This document shows positions 8,065-16,712 of a DNA stretch of 64,000 nt, piece after piece (the stretch's first letter is position 1; each line of letters begins with the position of its first letter). A model generated the notes under the pieces. That model did no database searches and was not told the DNA's origin. It saw only the letters and a list, made by a program, of their open reading frames with translations. The translations under genes and the position numbers were made by a program. This DNA is from Candidatus Baldrarchaeota archaeon (GTDB taxonomy: Archaea; Asgardarchaeota; Baldrarchaeia; Baldrarchaeales; DXJG01), in NCBI GenBank assembly GCA_019056805.1, contig DXJG01000009.1, positions 239,473 through 303,472 on the forward strand, in the 5' to 3' direction.

Positions 8065-9282
8065 TTAAGGCCCTATATGACCCATTGTTGTTTGTACGAT
8101 GACTGTTTTTAGTCCTGCAATTTCAAGGGTCTTTTTCACCTGTAACATTTCTTGTGTGGTGGGTTGTTTAATGTCTCTTCGTCTAAATTCAGGTCTATAG
8201 TCTAATACACAAACTTGGATCTCTGGATCTATTTCAGCTATTTTCAAACCCATTTTATATATTTCATCCATCGTAGGGTGGAAAAACTTGTTATATGGGA
8301 TACCGATCCCCATGAAAATCTTCTCTGGATAATAGTTGTCCGCTATATATTTTACAGCTTCCCAAGACGTTTTCAAATATTTCATTGCAAGTTCTTTATC
8401 ATCAATGCCAGTAATTAGCTGAAAAGTTTCTAGGTTAAGCGCCTTAAGATCCGGGCCGATATCTGTAATTCCTATTTCAATAAGCTCATCAATATAGTCT
8501 TTTGTTAAGATAGTAGTGTTCGTGTCAAGGTGAAATCTGGCTTTTTCATCTTTATTCATTTTTCTAAGTTCTTTAAAAAACTCCAGCAGCCATCTACGGT
8601 TGATTGTAGGTTCACCGCCACTAATAGCCATCCTGTTAACTCTATATTTTCTTCTTAAAGAAGTGAGTTTTAAAGCAGCCTCTCGCGGTGTAAGAGGAAC
8701 ACTAACACTATCATAAGTTACAAAATAGTTTTGACAAGTTTTACAACGCAAGTTACAACCTGCAGCAAAACAAGCAACCTCAATATAATGTCCAATACCT
8801 TTCAGATAATATGGAGTTCCAACACCTCCAACAGTATGAGGAGTAAATCCCTCTATAATTCTACGCGGAGTTACATTCGTTACATCAGTCTTTATGATCA
8901 TTCCATCTTCAATTCTTGTATGACAAGAAGGTCTAAGTTCACCATTAATTAAAACAGCACAACTATAACATCCGCCAGTTCCACAAGGAACAAACAGAGC
9001 ATCTTTTTCTGGAAAACGAGTAAATCTATAACCTACAATTTCTAAAACTGTTTTAACAGTTAAATATTCCGGAACTTCATACTGTTCACCGTCAATCGTA
9101 ACTTTGATGGTTTTCCGAGCCTCAAAATCCTCCGTAGGAACAACCGCTTCATATGGACAACCCAAATAACATGCTTCACAACCAATACAACGTTCCGGGC
9201 TAGGGCATCTTATAACATTCGAACAAAAACCACAGTCTACACACTTCGATTTATCTTTCATGTACCTCTGATACATCACCAT
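8065..9282 (-). CDS. Radical SAM enzyme with ferredoxin-like and 2Fe-2S-like N-terminal domains
   Basis: A 405-residue protein with three parts. The N-terminus has cysteines at 14, 17, 20, 26 and a clear CIGCEACYLGC cluster motif (32-42). A small ubiquitin-like 2Fe-2S-type domain (about 58-130) has CGTGGCYSC (100-108) and a further Cys120. The radical SAM domain has CNLRCKTC (176-183), giving the C-x3-C-x2-C cluster, and AISGGEPTINRRWL. This resembles pyruvate formate-lyase-activating-enzyme-like proteins with added electron-transfer domains. The substrate is not evident and no glycyl-radical partner is nearby. The start among three N-terminal methionines is uncertain. Confidence 0.82.
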   Translation of the reverse strand: MVMYQRYMKDKSKCVDCGFCSNVIRCPSPERCIGCEACYLGCPYEAVVPTEDFEARKTIKVTIDGEQYEVPEYLTVKTVLEIVGYRFTRFPEKDALFVPCGTGGCYSCAVLINGELRPSCHTRIEDGMIIKTDVTNVTPRRIIEGFTPHTVGGVGTPYYLKGIGHYIEVACFAAGCNLRCKTCQNYFVTYDSVSVPLTPREAALKLTSLRRKYRVNRMAISGGEPTINRRWLLEFFKELRKMNKDEKARFHLDTNTTILTKDYIDELIEIGITDIGPDLKALNLETFQLITGIDDKELAMKYLKTSWEAVKYIADNYYPEKIFMGIGIPYNKFFHPTMDEIYKMGLKIAEIDPEIQVCVLDYRPEFRRRDIKQPTTQEMLQVKKTLEIAGLKTVIVQTTMGHIGP

Positions 9283-9370
9283 TCACAACGCAAATTATGA
9301 TCTCTACCTATTAATGATGAAACAACTAGGTAGATTTATTTGTGTTGTTTTTGAGTATATTTCTATTTAA

Positions 9371-9412
9371 TTTACTTTCTCCCGCTAAGTGGAGAGATTC
9401 TTGCTTAAGGTT
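9371..9412 (-). mobile_element. Second relic right end of an IS200/IS605-type element
   Basis: On the minus strand it reads AAGCAAGAATCTCTCC followed by a stem, TCTCC (9378-9382 on plus) with GGAGA (9391-9395). It matches the copy at 7831-7868 at many positions and points the same way. It overlaps the last bases of the MFS gene, whose stop codon falls inside it, so the end of that gene may derive from the insertion. Confidence 0.38.
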
Positions 9413-10589
9413 CATGTCTTTGCTGCTTCAAAGTTTCTTTTAATTTTAGTAGTGAGATTATTCCTCCAATGATGTTTAGGAGAGATGCTATGTAGAGGTT
9501 TTTGATTAATCCTATTATTTCGCCAGTTACTCCGCCGAGAATCGCACCAAAACTTCTTCCTAAATTCATAGAACTGTTTATTATCGACATTCCTCTCCCC
9601 CTTTCTTTCTCCGAAGTTAAATCCGAAGTAATGACTACAGATCCAACGTATACACCTGCGTACAAGGGAATTGTCCATATAGCTGCTACAACGTACGGGT
9701 TTTGTATTTGTGAAAGAATTAGAAAGAGTACACTATATCCGAAAGCACTGTACAAAATAACCCATTTTCTACCTAATCTATCAGCAATCTTGCCAAGTAA
9801 AAGCGAAGCCGCTATACCAGTTAGTGTTGCTACAGCATTTGAAACACCTAGGAGAATATAAGTTCCCTTTACATCCTCGATAAAATATATGGAAAAATAC
9901 GTGGAAAAAACACTAGTTCCGAAAGAGATAAAAAACACGATTAAAACCAAAACAAGAATTTGAGTTCTAACAAGAATCTGCCAAAAAGTAACTCTTTCTA
10001 CTTTCTCTGTTTCATAACTACGTTCAATCCTAGTCTCCTTTAAACCTACCAAAATAATGAAAGTCCCCATCAAGGATAGTAGGAAACCGATGAAAAAAAC
10101 AAACCCAAGTCCAATAGTTTCGGCGCCAAATCCTCCAACTAAACTACCAGCAAACCATCCAATAGACATATAAGCTTCATATTTCCCAACACCTTCTCCC
10201 TTCATTTCCACTCTCTCACTAAGAAATGCGTAGCCAGTCGGGATTGAAGCCGTGTTAAAAATCATTATAAGCACGGTTGCTATTAGAAAGTGAAGAGGAT
10301 TTTGTAGTATAGCGTAAAGTAGAGATAGAAGACCTGAAGTGAATAAACCTAAAATTATAAATGGTTTCCGTTTACCAATTTTATCTGATAAATGCCCCCA
10401 AAAGGGAGAAGTGATCATAGAGACCAGCGAAGGAATAGAACAAACAACGCCAATTAAAATGAGAGATGCACCCTTTGTGAAAACATGAATTGGCATGAAA
10501 GCCCAAATTAAACTCCAAGTAAATGCATCAAAAGTGAAACCAGCATATAAAGGCATCATCTTTTCTGTTTCATTTTTCAATATTCTCAC
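9405..10589 (-). CDS. MFS transporter
   Basis: A 394-residue protein with twelve predicted membrane segments of the major facilitator superfamily. The conserved loop between helices 2 and 3 is visible as GHLSDKIGKRKPFIILG, and its counterpart after helix 8 as GKIADRLGRKWVILYS. It is the last gene of a tight minus-strand operon: three bases separate it from the kinase gene. The start codon is GTG at 10587-10589, or a TTG nine bases inside; no ATG fits until residue 11. The stop lies within a transposon-end relic. The substrate cannot be predicted. Confidence 0.88.
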   Translation of the reverse strand: MRILKNETEKMMPLYAGFTFDAFTWSLIWAFMPIHVFTKGASLILIGVVCSIPSLVSMITSPFWGHLSDKIGKRKPFIILGLFTSGLLSLLYAILQNPLHFLIATVLIMIFNTASIPTGYAFLSERVEMKGEGVGKYEAYMSIGWFAGSLVGGFGAETIGLGFVFFIGFLLSLMGTFIILVGLKETRIERSYETEKVERVTFWQILVRTQILVLVLIVFFISFGTSVFSTYFSIYFIEDVKGTYILLGVSNAVATLTGIAASLLLGKIADRLGRKWVILYSAFGYSVLFLILSQIQNPYVVAAIWTIPLYAGVYVGSVVITSDLTSEKERGRGMSIINSSMNLGRSFGAILGGVTGEIIGLIKNLYIASLLNIIGGIISLLKLKETLKQQRHEP

Positions 10590-10592
10590 CTT

Positions 10593-11342
10593 TCAAAGAT
10601 CCTTTAAACAACTCTCAATGTCTATTTTCTGCTTCTTTGTAATCTCTTGCAAAATTGTGTTGAAAATATGTGGTTTCTCCTTTGTATTCTTGTATTCTTT
10701 TAACAAGTTGAAGAGTAGAGATAAATCGTCTTCAGATAGATTGAAAGTTTCTAACACTTTTCTCCTAACAACCGATTTAGGGTTTAAAAAGAAAAATTGA
10801 ATAAGTTGAGTGAGATTTTTTCCCTTCTTCGAAAAAACACCTTTATCAAAATCCAAAAAACGCGGTCCACTACTTGTAACAATAATGTGACGTTTAGGTA
10901 AATGTAACTGGCCATGAGCTACACCAATTTCATCCATTTTAAAGGCTTTCACAAGACTCTTCAAAACTACATCCATAATTTTTCTAGAATCTTCTTCTTT
11001 CAACAGGTAATCTATGATGAACTCCCCCTCTAAAAACTCCTCTATCAAAAATCTCTTCTGTTCATCATAAAAAATAAGTTTGGGACCTAGCCCATACTTA
11101 TTTAAATAACTTAGGAAATAAGCTTCCTTTCTAGCAGCATTTTTAGCACATGGATCATCTTTCTCTATCTTCACCACCATTTTACTACCATTTTGCTCTA
11201 AAAGCAGTGTAACAAAATTTGTACCTTTCCCTAAATAGGAAAGTTTCCCTCTTCTAGCTACTTCCGATAAAATCTCCCTTGCCCTAGTTTCCTCCACCTT
11301 ACTGACAACTAATATATCAAGTAATTCTTCCAACACCTTCAC
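10593..11342 (-). CDS. Putative small Ser/Thr protein kinase (COG2112 type)
   Basis: A 249-residue kinase-fold protein. The N-lobe has LGKGTNFVTLLLE (glycine-rich loop) and MVVKIEKDD (candidate catalytic Lys). The C-lobe has HGQLHLPKRHIIV (catalytic loop, with Gln in place of the usual Asp) and RFLDFDKGVFSKKG (metal-binding DFD). This arrangement is that of archaeal predicted Ser/Thr kinases related to RIO and Bud32. It sits in an operon with a small thioredoxin-like protein (14 bases upstream) and the MFS carrier (3 bases downstream). The start is a GTG at 11340-11342. Activity is inferred. Confidence 0.75.
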   Translation of the reverse strand: MKVLEELLDILVVSKVEETRAREILSEVARRGKLSYLGKGTNFVTLLLEQNGSKMVVKIEKDDPCAKNAARKEAYFLSYLNKYGLGPKLIFYDEQKRFLIEEFLEGEFIIDYLLKEEDSRKIMDVVLKSLVKAFKMDEIGVAHGQLHLPKRHIIVTSSGPRFLDFDKGVFSKKGKNLTQLIQFFFLNPKSVVRRKVLETFNLSEDDLSLLFNLLKEYKNTKEKPHIFNTILQEITKKQKIDIESCLKDL

Positions 11343-11356
11343 CCATGTTTCTTAGC

Positions 11357-11638
11357 TTACGGGTTTAATTTCATCTCTCTTATTAGAAAACTTCTAATAA
11401 TTTCATACAGAAATCCCGCTTCACTAGGAAGACCAACAAAGACTTTTCTCCCTTCTATCAACAACACAGGAAAATAATCATAAGATGAAACTGTTTCAAC
11501 ATTTTTCTCCCATTTTATTTCTACCCTGATATTAAAATCTTCTTCAATTAAATCCTTTATTTCTAAAAGCCATAAATAACATGTATAACTCGTATAGTCT
11601 TCTTCAGGACCCACAACCTCAATTTTAATCTTTTTCAT
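11357..11638 (-). CDS. Small conserved protein, possibly thioredoxin-like
   Basis: A 93-residue protein that starts at ATG behind GGGAG. The pattern of a beta strand KKIKIEVVGP, a helix, a second strand VEIKWEKN, and YDYFPVLLIEGRKVFVGLPS looks like a short thioredoxin fold with a cis-Pro-like FPVLLI segment. It has a single cysteine (in TSYTCYLW), so redox chemistry is doubtful. It is the first gene of an operon with a kinase and an MFS carrier. I do not recognise a characterised homolog. Confidence 0.6.
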   Translation of the reverse strand: MKKIKIEVVGPEEDYTSYTCYLWLLEIKDLIEEDFNIRVEIKWEKNVETVSSYDYFPVLLIEGRKVFVGLPSEAGFLYEIIRSFLIREMKLNP

Positions 11639-11698
11639 ACAATCTCCCTTTCGAAATATTTTTCAACTTCCTTCTCAATTTTTAACGTTGTGATAAAT

Positions 11699-12265
11699 AT
11701 GGAGGTCAAAACTATATATTTTGAACGTCCAGGTCCTGAAAACACCGATAAAACAATTGGAATAGCAAAGAAAAGAGCTCAGGATCTGGGCATTAAATAC
11801 GTTGTAGTTGCAACAACCTCTGGGGAGACTGGAGCAAAAGTAGCAGAAGCATTTCAAGGAACAAATATAGAAGTAATTGTTGTAGCACATCAATATGGTT
11901 TCCGTGAACCTGGAAAAATAGCGTTGAAAAAGGAATTTGAAGAGAAAATTAAAAACTTAGGAGCAAAACTCTTAGTAGGAACAGATGTCTTAACCATGGT
12001 ACCTAGAGCCTTTAGAGATAGATTAGGAGGAAATCCTCTAGACATCGTAAGCGCAACGTTAAGAATGTTTTGTCAAGGCATAAAAGTCTGCGTTGAAATT
12101 GCAGTTATGGCAGCAGATGCAGGACTTGTCCCAATAGATCAAGACATAATAGCAATAGCTGGCACTGGTTCAGGAGCAGACACAGCAATAGTATTAAAAC
12201 CAGCAGATATTTCAAGAATGTTCACCGATCTTAAAATCAGAGAAATCATAGCAAAACCAAGATAA
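11699..12265 (+). CDS. Pyruvate kinase C-terminal-domain-like protein
   Basis: About 188 residues with the fold of the allosteric C-terminal domain of pyruvate kinase, standing alone without the catalytic barrel. Seen are VVVATTSGETGAKVAE, IEVIVVAHQYGFREPG, CVEIAVMAADAGLVP and IAIAGTGSGADTAIVLKPA. Such free-standing PK_C-like proteins are conserved in archaea and have no established function. I prefer the ATG at 11699; an in-frame GTG at 11690 would add three residues. A TATA-like AAATATTT near 11655 would give a transcript with almost no leader. Confidence 0.75.
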   Translation: MEVKTIYFERPGPENTDKTIGIAKKRAQDLGIKYVVVATTSGETGAKVAEAFQGTNIEVIVVAHQYGFREPGKIALKKEFEEKIKNLGAKLLVGTDVLTMVPRAFRDRLGGNPLDIVSATLRMFCQGIKVCVEIAVMAADAGLVPIDQDIIAIAGTGSGADTAIVLKPADISRMFTDLKIREIIAKPR

Positions 12266-12304
12266 CCTAACCTCTCCAATATTTTCATCCTTTTATTTCA
12301 AATA

Positions 12305-14587
12305 CTAAGTCGACTCTAAATAAATTACCGTTACATCATCCGAATTAAGCTTTAAAACAAGCTTCCTCTCAGTTACTTCCCTTGGCACTTCAATTTGACC
12401 AAGTGAAGCCAAACAGCTAACCCTATACTTCTCTTCCCGAAATACGTCAGGATCAAATCCAATTTCTACATGTTTTTCTCTTCCTCTATTAAAAATGAAA
12501 AGTAAATAACTGTCCTTAGTTTTTCTCACAACAATTTCACCGTTACCTTCTACCATTCTAACTACTCGTCTGACTCCAATCAACGTGTTCAATGCAATTC
12601 TAATGGACTTTAATTCCTTTGGTGTGAGCTCATAGTAATAAGGGGTGTCATAGTGAGCTAAAAGATTCGTACCTATTACAACGCTAGTTCCTTTACCATG
12701 TTCTACAACGTATCCAAAAGGTACATCATCTCTAAACATTAAGGGTCTAATGTTATCTCTAGGTTTAGGTTGAAGATTAACATGTTTGCAATATCCTTTA
12801 ACAAAAACACCGCTAATCATATAGTCTTTAGCTGTTTTCATAAGAAGTGACATAGAATTATTAATGATATAGTTACTCCAAAGTGTTTGTTCACTCCATT
12901 TATGCAAATATTTCCTCTTCTCCTTCTTCCATTTGAGTTTCCAAGCTAAAAACCTTAACAACACCTTTTTATCCGAAGGCTTATCAATTTTCTTAATTTT
13001 AAACGGATAAATAGGAGACTCAACATTTTCTAACCGTTCATTCATATATACTGGAAATGGGAAAGTTATTAGCTTTCCTCCCTCCTCAACAAATTTCTCT
13101 AACTTTTCAAGGATTTTCATATATAAAAATCCCAATGTATGAAAAACCAATACGTTGTACTTCTGAAGGTCTTCTAAACTGGCATCTTCTAGATCCACGA
13201 AACCATAATTCCACTGATTATCAGCAACAGCTCCCATAAATGATTTAGCACTTTTAGATTCCAAAATTACATCAATAGGAGAAAATAAATGCTTAATATT
13301 ATAGTTTTCATAGTGCGCATAAGCAACTTTATCGTAAATTTCTTCCGAGTTTAAAATTAAATCTTTATACTCCTCTACAAAACTACCTATTTTCTCATGT
13401 ATTTTAAATCTCTCAGTTGGATCACCATGTTCGTCAAAAGCACTTCTATATGCATAAGGTGTACCATCAGCTTCAATACAATCATGAATAACATACCAAA
13501 CCAAACCTTTCAAACCATGAGAAATAAGAGACATAGCAAGCTGCCATGTCTCATTAATAGAAACATGAGTATAAGGATCAAGATACCCGCTTTGAACTTC
13601 AGCAGCCCAACTTCTCTTACCATGTTTTTCAGCATAGTAATTCACATATTTTGCATCAAAAACAGGAGTAAAAGGAAAATCAAAACAGTACTGCCAATTC
13701 GGAAAAACCTTAACATAAATATCTAACCCAAGATTACCAACCTTAAACTTCTCCTTACTTCTAACCGGATGCAACATAAGAATAGAATCATTCAAAACAA
13801 CAGGAACCTTAAACCCTACCCGCTCCACCATGTCCTTCAAATCCCTTAAATACTCCACAATATAAAACTGGTAAAATTTAAGCCAATCCAACCATTGAAC
13901 CCCATGTTCACGTACAATTCTTCCTCTCGGCGGGTTAACACGGTCAAAATCACTAAAACTAGATCTACACGTCTTATTTAATTCATTTATATCTCCATAT
14001 TTCTCTTTCAGCCACGATCTAAACCTAGACACGATGTAAGGATTATAATCCACCTTGTTTAAAACTTCCCCAGCCAAAAATAAACCAGTTTCGTTATCAA
14101 GTTGAATGGCAATTATAGTGCCGTCATCCACAAATTCTTTAACAACCTTGTAAAGAGCTGAATACCATTTCTCTACAAGCTTCATAAGCTTTGGGTGACC
14201 ATAAGAAACATGAGACCCTCTCCTACCTTTCTCATCAACAATTAAACATTCAGGATATTTCTCTCGAACCCATAAAGGAACACCATAACCATTATACTCC
14301 GCGTAAATATAAGGTCCAGGTCGAATAATAAACCTTAAACCGCTTTCACGAACCAAAGAAAGAAAACGAATTAAATCTCTCATAGGATGAGTTTCACCAA
14401 CAAAATCAAAACGTCCTTCTTCTAACTCGTGCCATATCCACGGAACATAAGAAGAAACCACATTGATTTTCATTTCCTTAAGCTTTGGCAGATTTTTTCC
14501 CCAAAGCACAGGTTCGATCCTAAAATATTGAAACTCACCACCATGCAAAAACTCATTCTTCTGTATAAAATCCCTCTCCTCAACCAT
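12305..14587 (-). CDS. GH35-like beta-galactosidase
   Basis: A 760-residue glycoside hydrolase with a TIM barrel in its first 350 residues. Family 35 features are NVVSSYVPWIWHELEEGRFD, RFIIRPGPYIYAEYNGYGVP, the acid/base region IIAIQLDNETGLF (Glu after Asn) and a candidate nucleophile in SWAAEVQSGYLDP. The following beta-rich part (LRFLAWKLKWKKE onward) fits a glutamine-amidotransferase-like and C-terminal beta domain as in archaeal members. There is no signal peptide, so it should act in the cytoplasm on imported beta-galactosides or on glucosaminides, since some archaeal GH35-related enzymes are exo-glucosaminidases. It has no sugar transporter beside it. Confidence 0.85.
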   Translation of the reverse strand: MVEERDFIQKNEFLHGGEFQYFRIEPVLWGKNLPKLKEMKINVVSSYVPWIWHELEEGRFDFVGETHPMRDLIRFLSLVRESGLRFIIRPGPYIYAEYNGYGVPLWVREKYPECLIVDEKGRRGSHVSYGHPKLMKLVEKWYSALYKVVKEFVDDGTIIAIQLDNETGLFLAGEVLNKVDYNPYIVSRFRSWLKEKYGDINELNKTCRSSFSDFDRVNPPRGRIVREHGVQWLDWLKFYQFYIVEYLRDLKDMVERVGFKVPVVLNDSILMLHPVRSKEKFKVGNLGLDIYVKVFPNWQYCFDFPFTPVFDAKYVNYYAEKHGKRSWAAEVQSGYLDPYTHVSINETWQLAMSLISHGLKGLVWYVIHDCIEADGTPYAYRSAFDEHGDPTERFKIHEKIGSFVEEYKDLILNSEEIYDKVAYAHYENYNIKHLFSPIDVILESKSAKSFMGAVADNQWNYGFVDLEDASLEDLQKYNVLVFHTLGFLYMKILEKLEKFVEEGGKLITFPFPVYMNERLENVESPIYPFKIKKIDKPSDKKVLLRFLAWKLKWKKEKRKYLHKWSEQTLWSNYIINNSMSLLMKTAKDYMISGVFVKGYCKHVNLQPKPRDNIRPLMFRDDVPFGYVVEHGKGTSVVIGTNLLAHYDTPYYYELTPKELKSIRIALNTLIGVRRVVRMVEGNGEIVVRKTKDSYLLFIFNRGREKHVEIGFDPDVFREEKYRVSCLASLGQIEVPREVTERKLVLKLNSDDVTVIYLEST

Positions 14588-14806
14588 TTATTTCACCAAC
14601 ATCATAAAATGAATCCACCACTATACTATTAAATCTAATTCACTTACCAAAACAAGCAATCAGAAATTTGACCTACTATTTACCAATTAAAACGACTAAA
14701 CATTCAAACTAATGTAATTTTATGGTCCTATTTGTCAAATTATTTTTGAGATACTTCCCACTAACTATTTATTTCTGGTAGCGTAAGTGAATCTGGTGTA
14801 CCTGAG

Positions 14807-15772
14807 TTGTCAATAACCGAAGTTACTTTAAACGTAGTTAGGGTACGAGGAGATTACAAACCCTCGATAGGATACCCCTCATGTTACATTTTCTTCGGAG
14901 ACAACGAAATTGCAATAATCGATACAGGAACAATAGATTTTCCTCGCAGAGAAGTATTAAGAGCAATCGAAAAACGTGGCCATGACATTCAAAAACACGT
15001 TAAAATGATTATAGTCACTCATCCTCATCCTGATCACATAGGAACATTAAAATGGCTGAGAAACAAGACAAAAGCCGAAGTTGCTGCCTTTGAAGGCCTC
15101 GAAGAACTTCTCAAAAAACCATCAAAAATTTTCGAAAATAACTTCAAAGTCGGTAAACTCAGCAAACTGAAATTGAAAACTATGAATCCCACTTTTGACT
15201 ATGAAGAATTAAAAGGCGTAGACGTGGACCATCCGCTTGAACAAGGAGAAACAATAACCCTAGGAAATTATAAACTAAAAGTTTACCACACCGGAGGACA
15301 TTGCTTCGGACACATAGTTTTATATGAACTTTCAAATGAAATGCTCTTTGCTGGAGATGAGGTTTTATGTCACCCACAAAGCCCACTTAAATTCTTCATA
15401 GATCTAACCGGAAGCGCCGAAAAACGGGAACATGCACTTATGGTTCTTAACAAACTAAGCCCCAAATATCTGCTACCTACCCATGACGAGCCAAGAATAG
15501 ATGAAAAAGCCAAAATTGCGCTAGAAACAGCATTAGACGCCCATAACATATGGAAAGAAACAGTTTTAGACGCTGTAAAAGTCTCAAAAAGGGGAACGCT
15601 ACCAGCAATCGGAGAATATGTTAGAAAACTCTTAAACATAAAATGGGTAGGAGGAATGGACATACTTGTAAACAATTTAACAACCTTAGCTTTCCTAAAA
15701 CAATTTGAAAAACAAGGCAAAATAGAAAGAATAGAAAATAAAAAAGAAACAATTTGGAAAATAAATGAATAG
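14807..15772 (+). CDS. Metallo-beta-lactamase-fold hydrolase with C-terminal winged helix
   Basis: A 321-residue MBL-fold protein. The zinc ligands are visible in VTHPHPDHIGTL (HxHxDH, about residues 71-82), HTGGHCFGHIVLY (about 162-174), AGDEVL and LLPTHDEP. The C-terminal 70 residues, including FLKQFEKQGKIERI, look like the winged-helix LACTB2-like tail found in many such hydrolases. The start is TTG at 14807-14809. Its substrate may be a thioester, a nucleic acid or a small ester; sequence does not decide. It is convergent with the TPR gene with 13 bases between stops. Confidence 0.85.
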   Translation: MSITEVTLNVVRVRGDYKPSIGYPSCYIFFGDNEIAIIDTGTIDFPRREVLRAIEKRGHDIQKHVKMIIVTHPHPDHIGTLKWLRNKTKAEVAAFEGLEELLKKPSKIFENNFKVGKLSKLKLKTMNPTFDYEELKGVDVDHPLEQGETITLGNYKLKVYHTGGHCFGHIVLYELSNEMLFAGDEVLCHPQSPLKFFIDLTGSAEKREHALMVLNKLSPKYLLPTHDEPRIDEKAKIALETALDAHNIWKETVLDAVKVSKRGTLPAIGEYVRKLLNIKWVGGMDILVNNLTTLAFLKQFEKQGKIERIENKKETIWKINE

Positions 15773-15785
15773 AAAAGCATAAAAT

Positions 15786-16616
15786 TTACGTTTTAATTTT
15801 AGACTTGTATTCAGCCAACAAACTCCTTATTTTCTTCGCTCGAGTTTTACCAAATTCCGGAAGCAAATTCTTTATTCGTTCCATAACATCCTCGATCAAT
15901 TCTGTGTCATTAGCTTCCAGATATTTATCTATTGCCTTAAAATAGTAATCAACTGCCTTAGCGTATTTTCCATGTTCTTCCCATGCCTCAGCCATGGTTA
16001 CCAAAGTATCAGCGACACTTAAATCATCTTCTTTCTCCTGTATGATACTTAAAGCCTTTTGAAAATATCTTTCAGCCCTTTGAATATCATTCATAGCTAA
16101 ATAGCTACTACCTAAATCTAAATAAGCACTTATAGTTCCATCCGTAACTTTCAACTTTTGATAAAGTTTGATTGCTTTTTGCAGAAAATTAATAGCATTT
16201 TCAAATTGTCCTAAGTTCAAATATGCTACCGCTAGTCCATAGTAAGCATCAGCTAATCCTTCTTCCTCTTTGAGTTTCTCATAAATCTGTAAAGCCCTAT
16301 TACAATAAGGAATAGCATCTTCGGATCTTTCCATACTACTAAAGGCCACACAGAGATTATAAGAAGTATCTGCTATACCTTTTTCATCACCAAGTTTCTC
16401 ATAGTTCTTTAAAGCACGTAAACAATAATCTACAGCTTTCTCACAGTCGCCCTGCTCAAGTAAAATTAACGCCGCTTGGTTAAATACTTGAGCAGCGTCT
16501 TGAAGCTTACCATCTTTTTCAAATTTTTCTCCCTTCAAAACAAGTTCATTGACAGTTTCAAATTTTTCTCCCACATTTTCGCTAAATTCTCCACCGTCTT
16601 TGCACACTTTTTTCAC
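15786..16616 (-). CDS. Tetratricopeptide-repeat protein
   Basis: A 276-residue all-helical protein with about six TPR units from residue 30 to 245, for example AVDYCLRALKNYEKLGDEKG, AIPYCNRALQIYEKLKEEEG, AINFLQKAIKLYQKLKVTDG and AERYFQKALSIIQEKEDDLS. It has no signal peptide or membrane segment and should act as a cytoplasmic scaffold. No partner is obvious; its neighbours are an MBL hydrolase and a protein of unknown family. Confidence 0.85.
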   Translation of the reverse strand: MKKVCKDGGEFSENVGEKFETVNELVLKGEKFEKDGKLQDAAQVFNQAALILLEQGDCEKAVDYCLRALKNYEKLGDEKGIADTSYNLCVAFSSMERSEDAIPYCNRALQIYEKLKEEEGLADAYYGLAVAYLNLGQFENAINFLQKAIKLYQKLKVTDGTISAYLDLGSSYLAMNDIQRAERYFQKALSIIQEKEDDLSVADTLVTMAEAWEEHGKYAKAVDYYFKAIDKYLEANDTELIEDVMERIKNLLPEFGKTRAKKIRSLLAEYKSKIKT

Positions 16617-16712
16617 CTTTACTATCTAATTCATTGTTTCATTTCTAATTTTGCCTAGTGCAAAATAAATTAATTAAATTTTAAAAGTTTTGATTACAAC
16701 GAACTATCAAAT

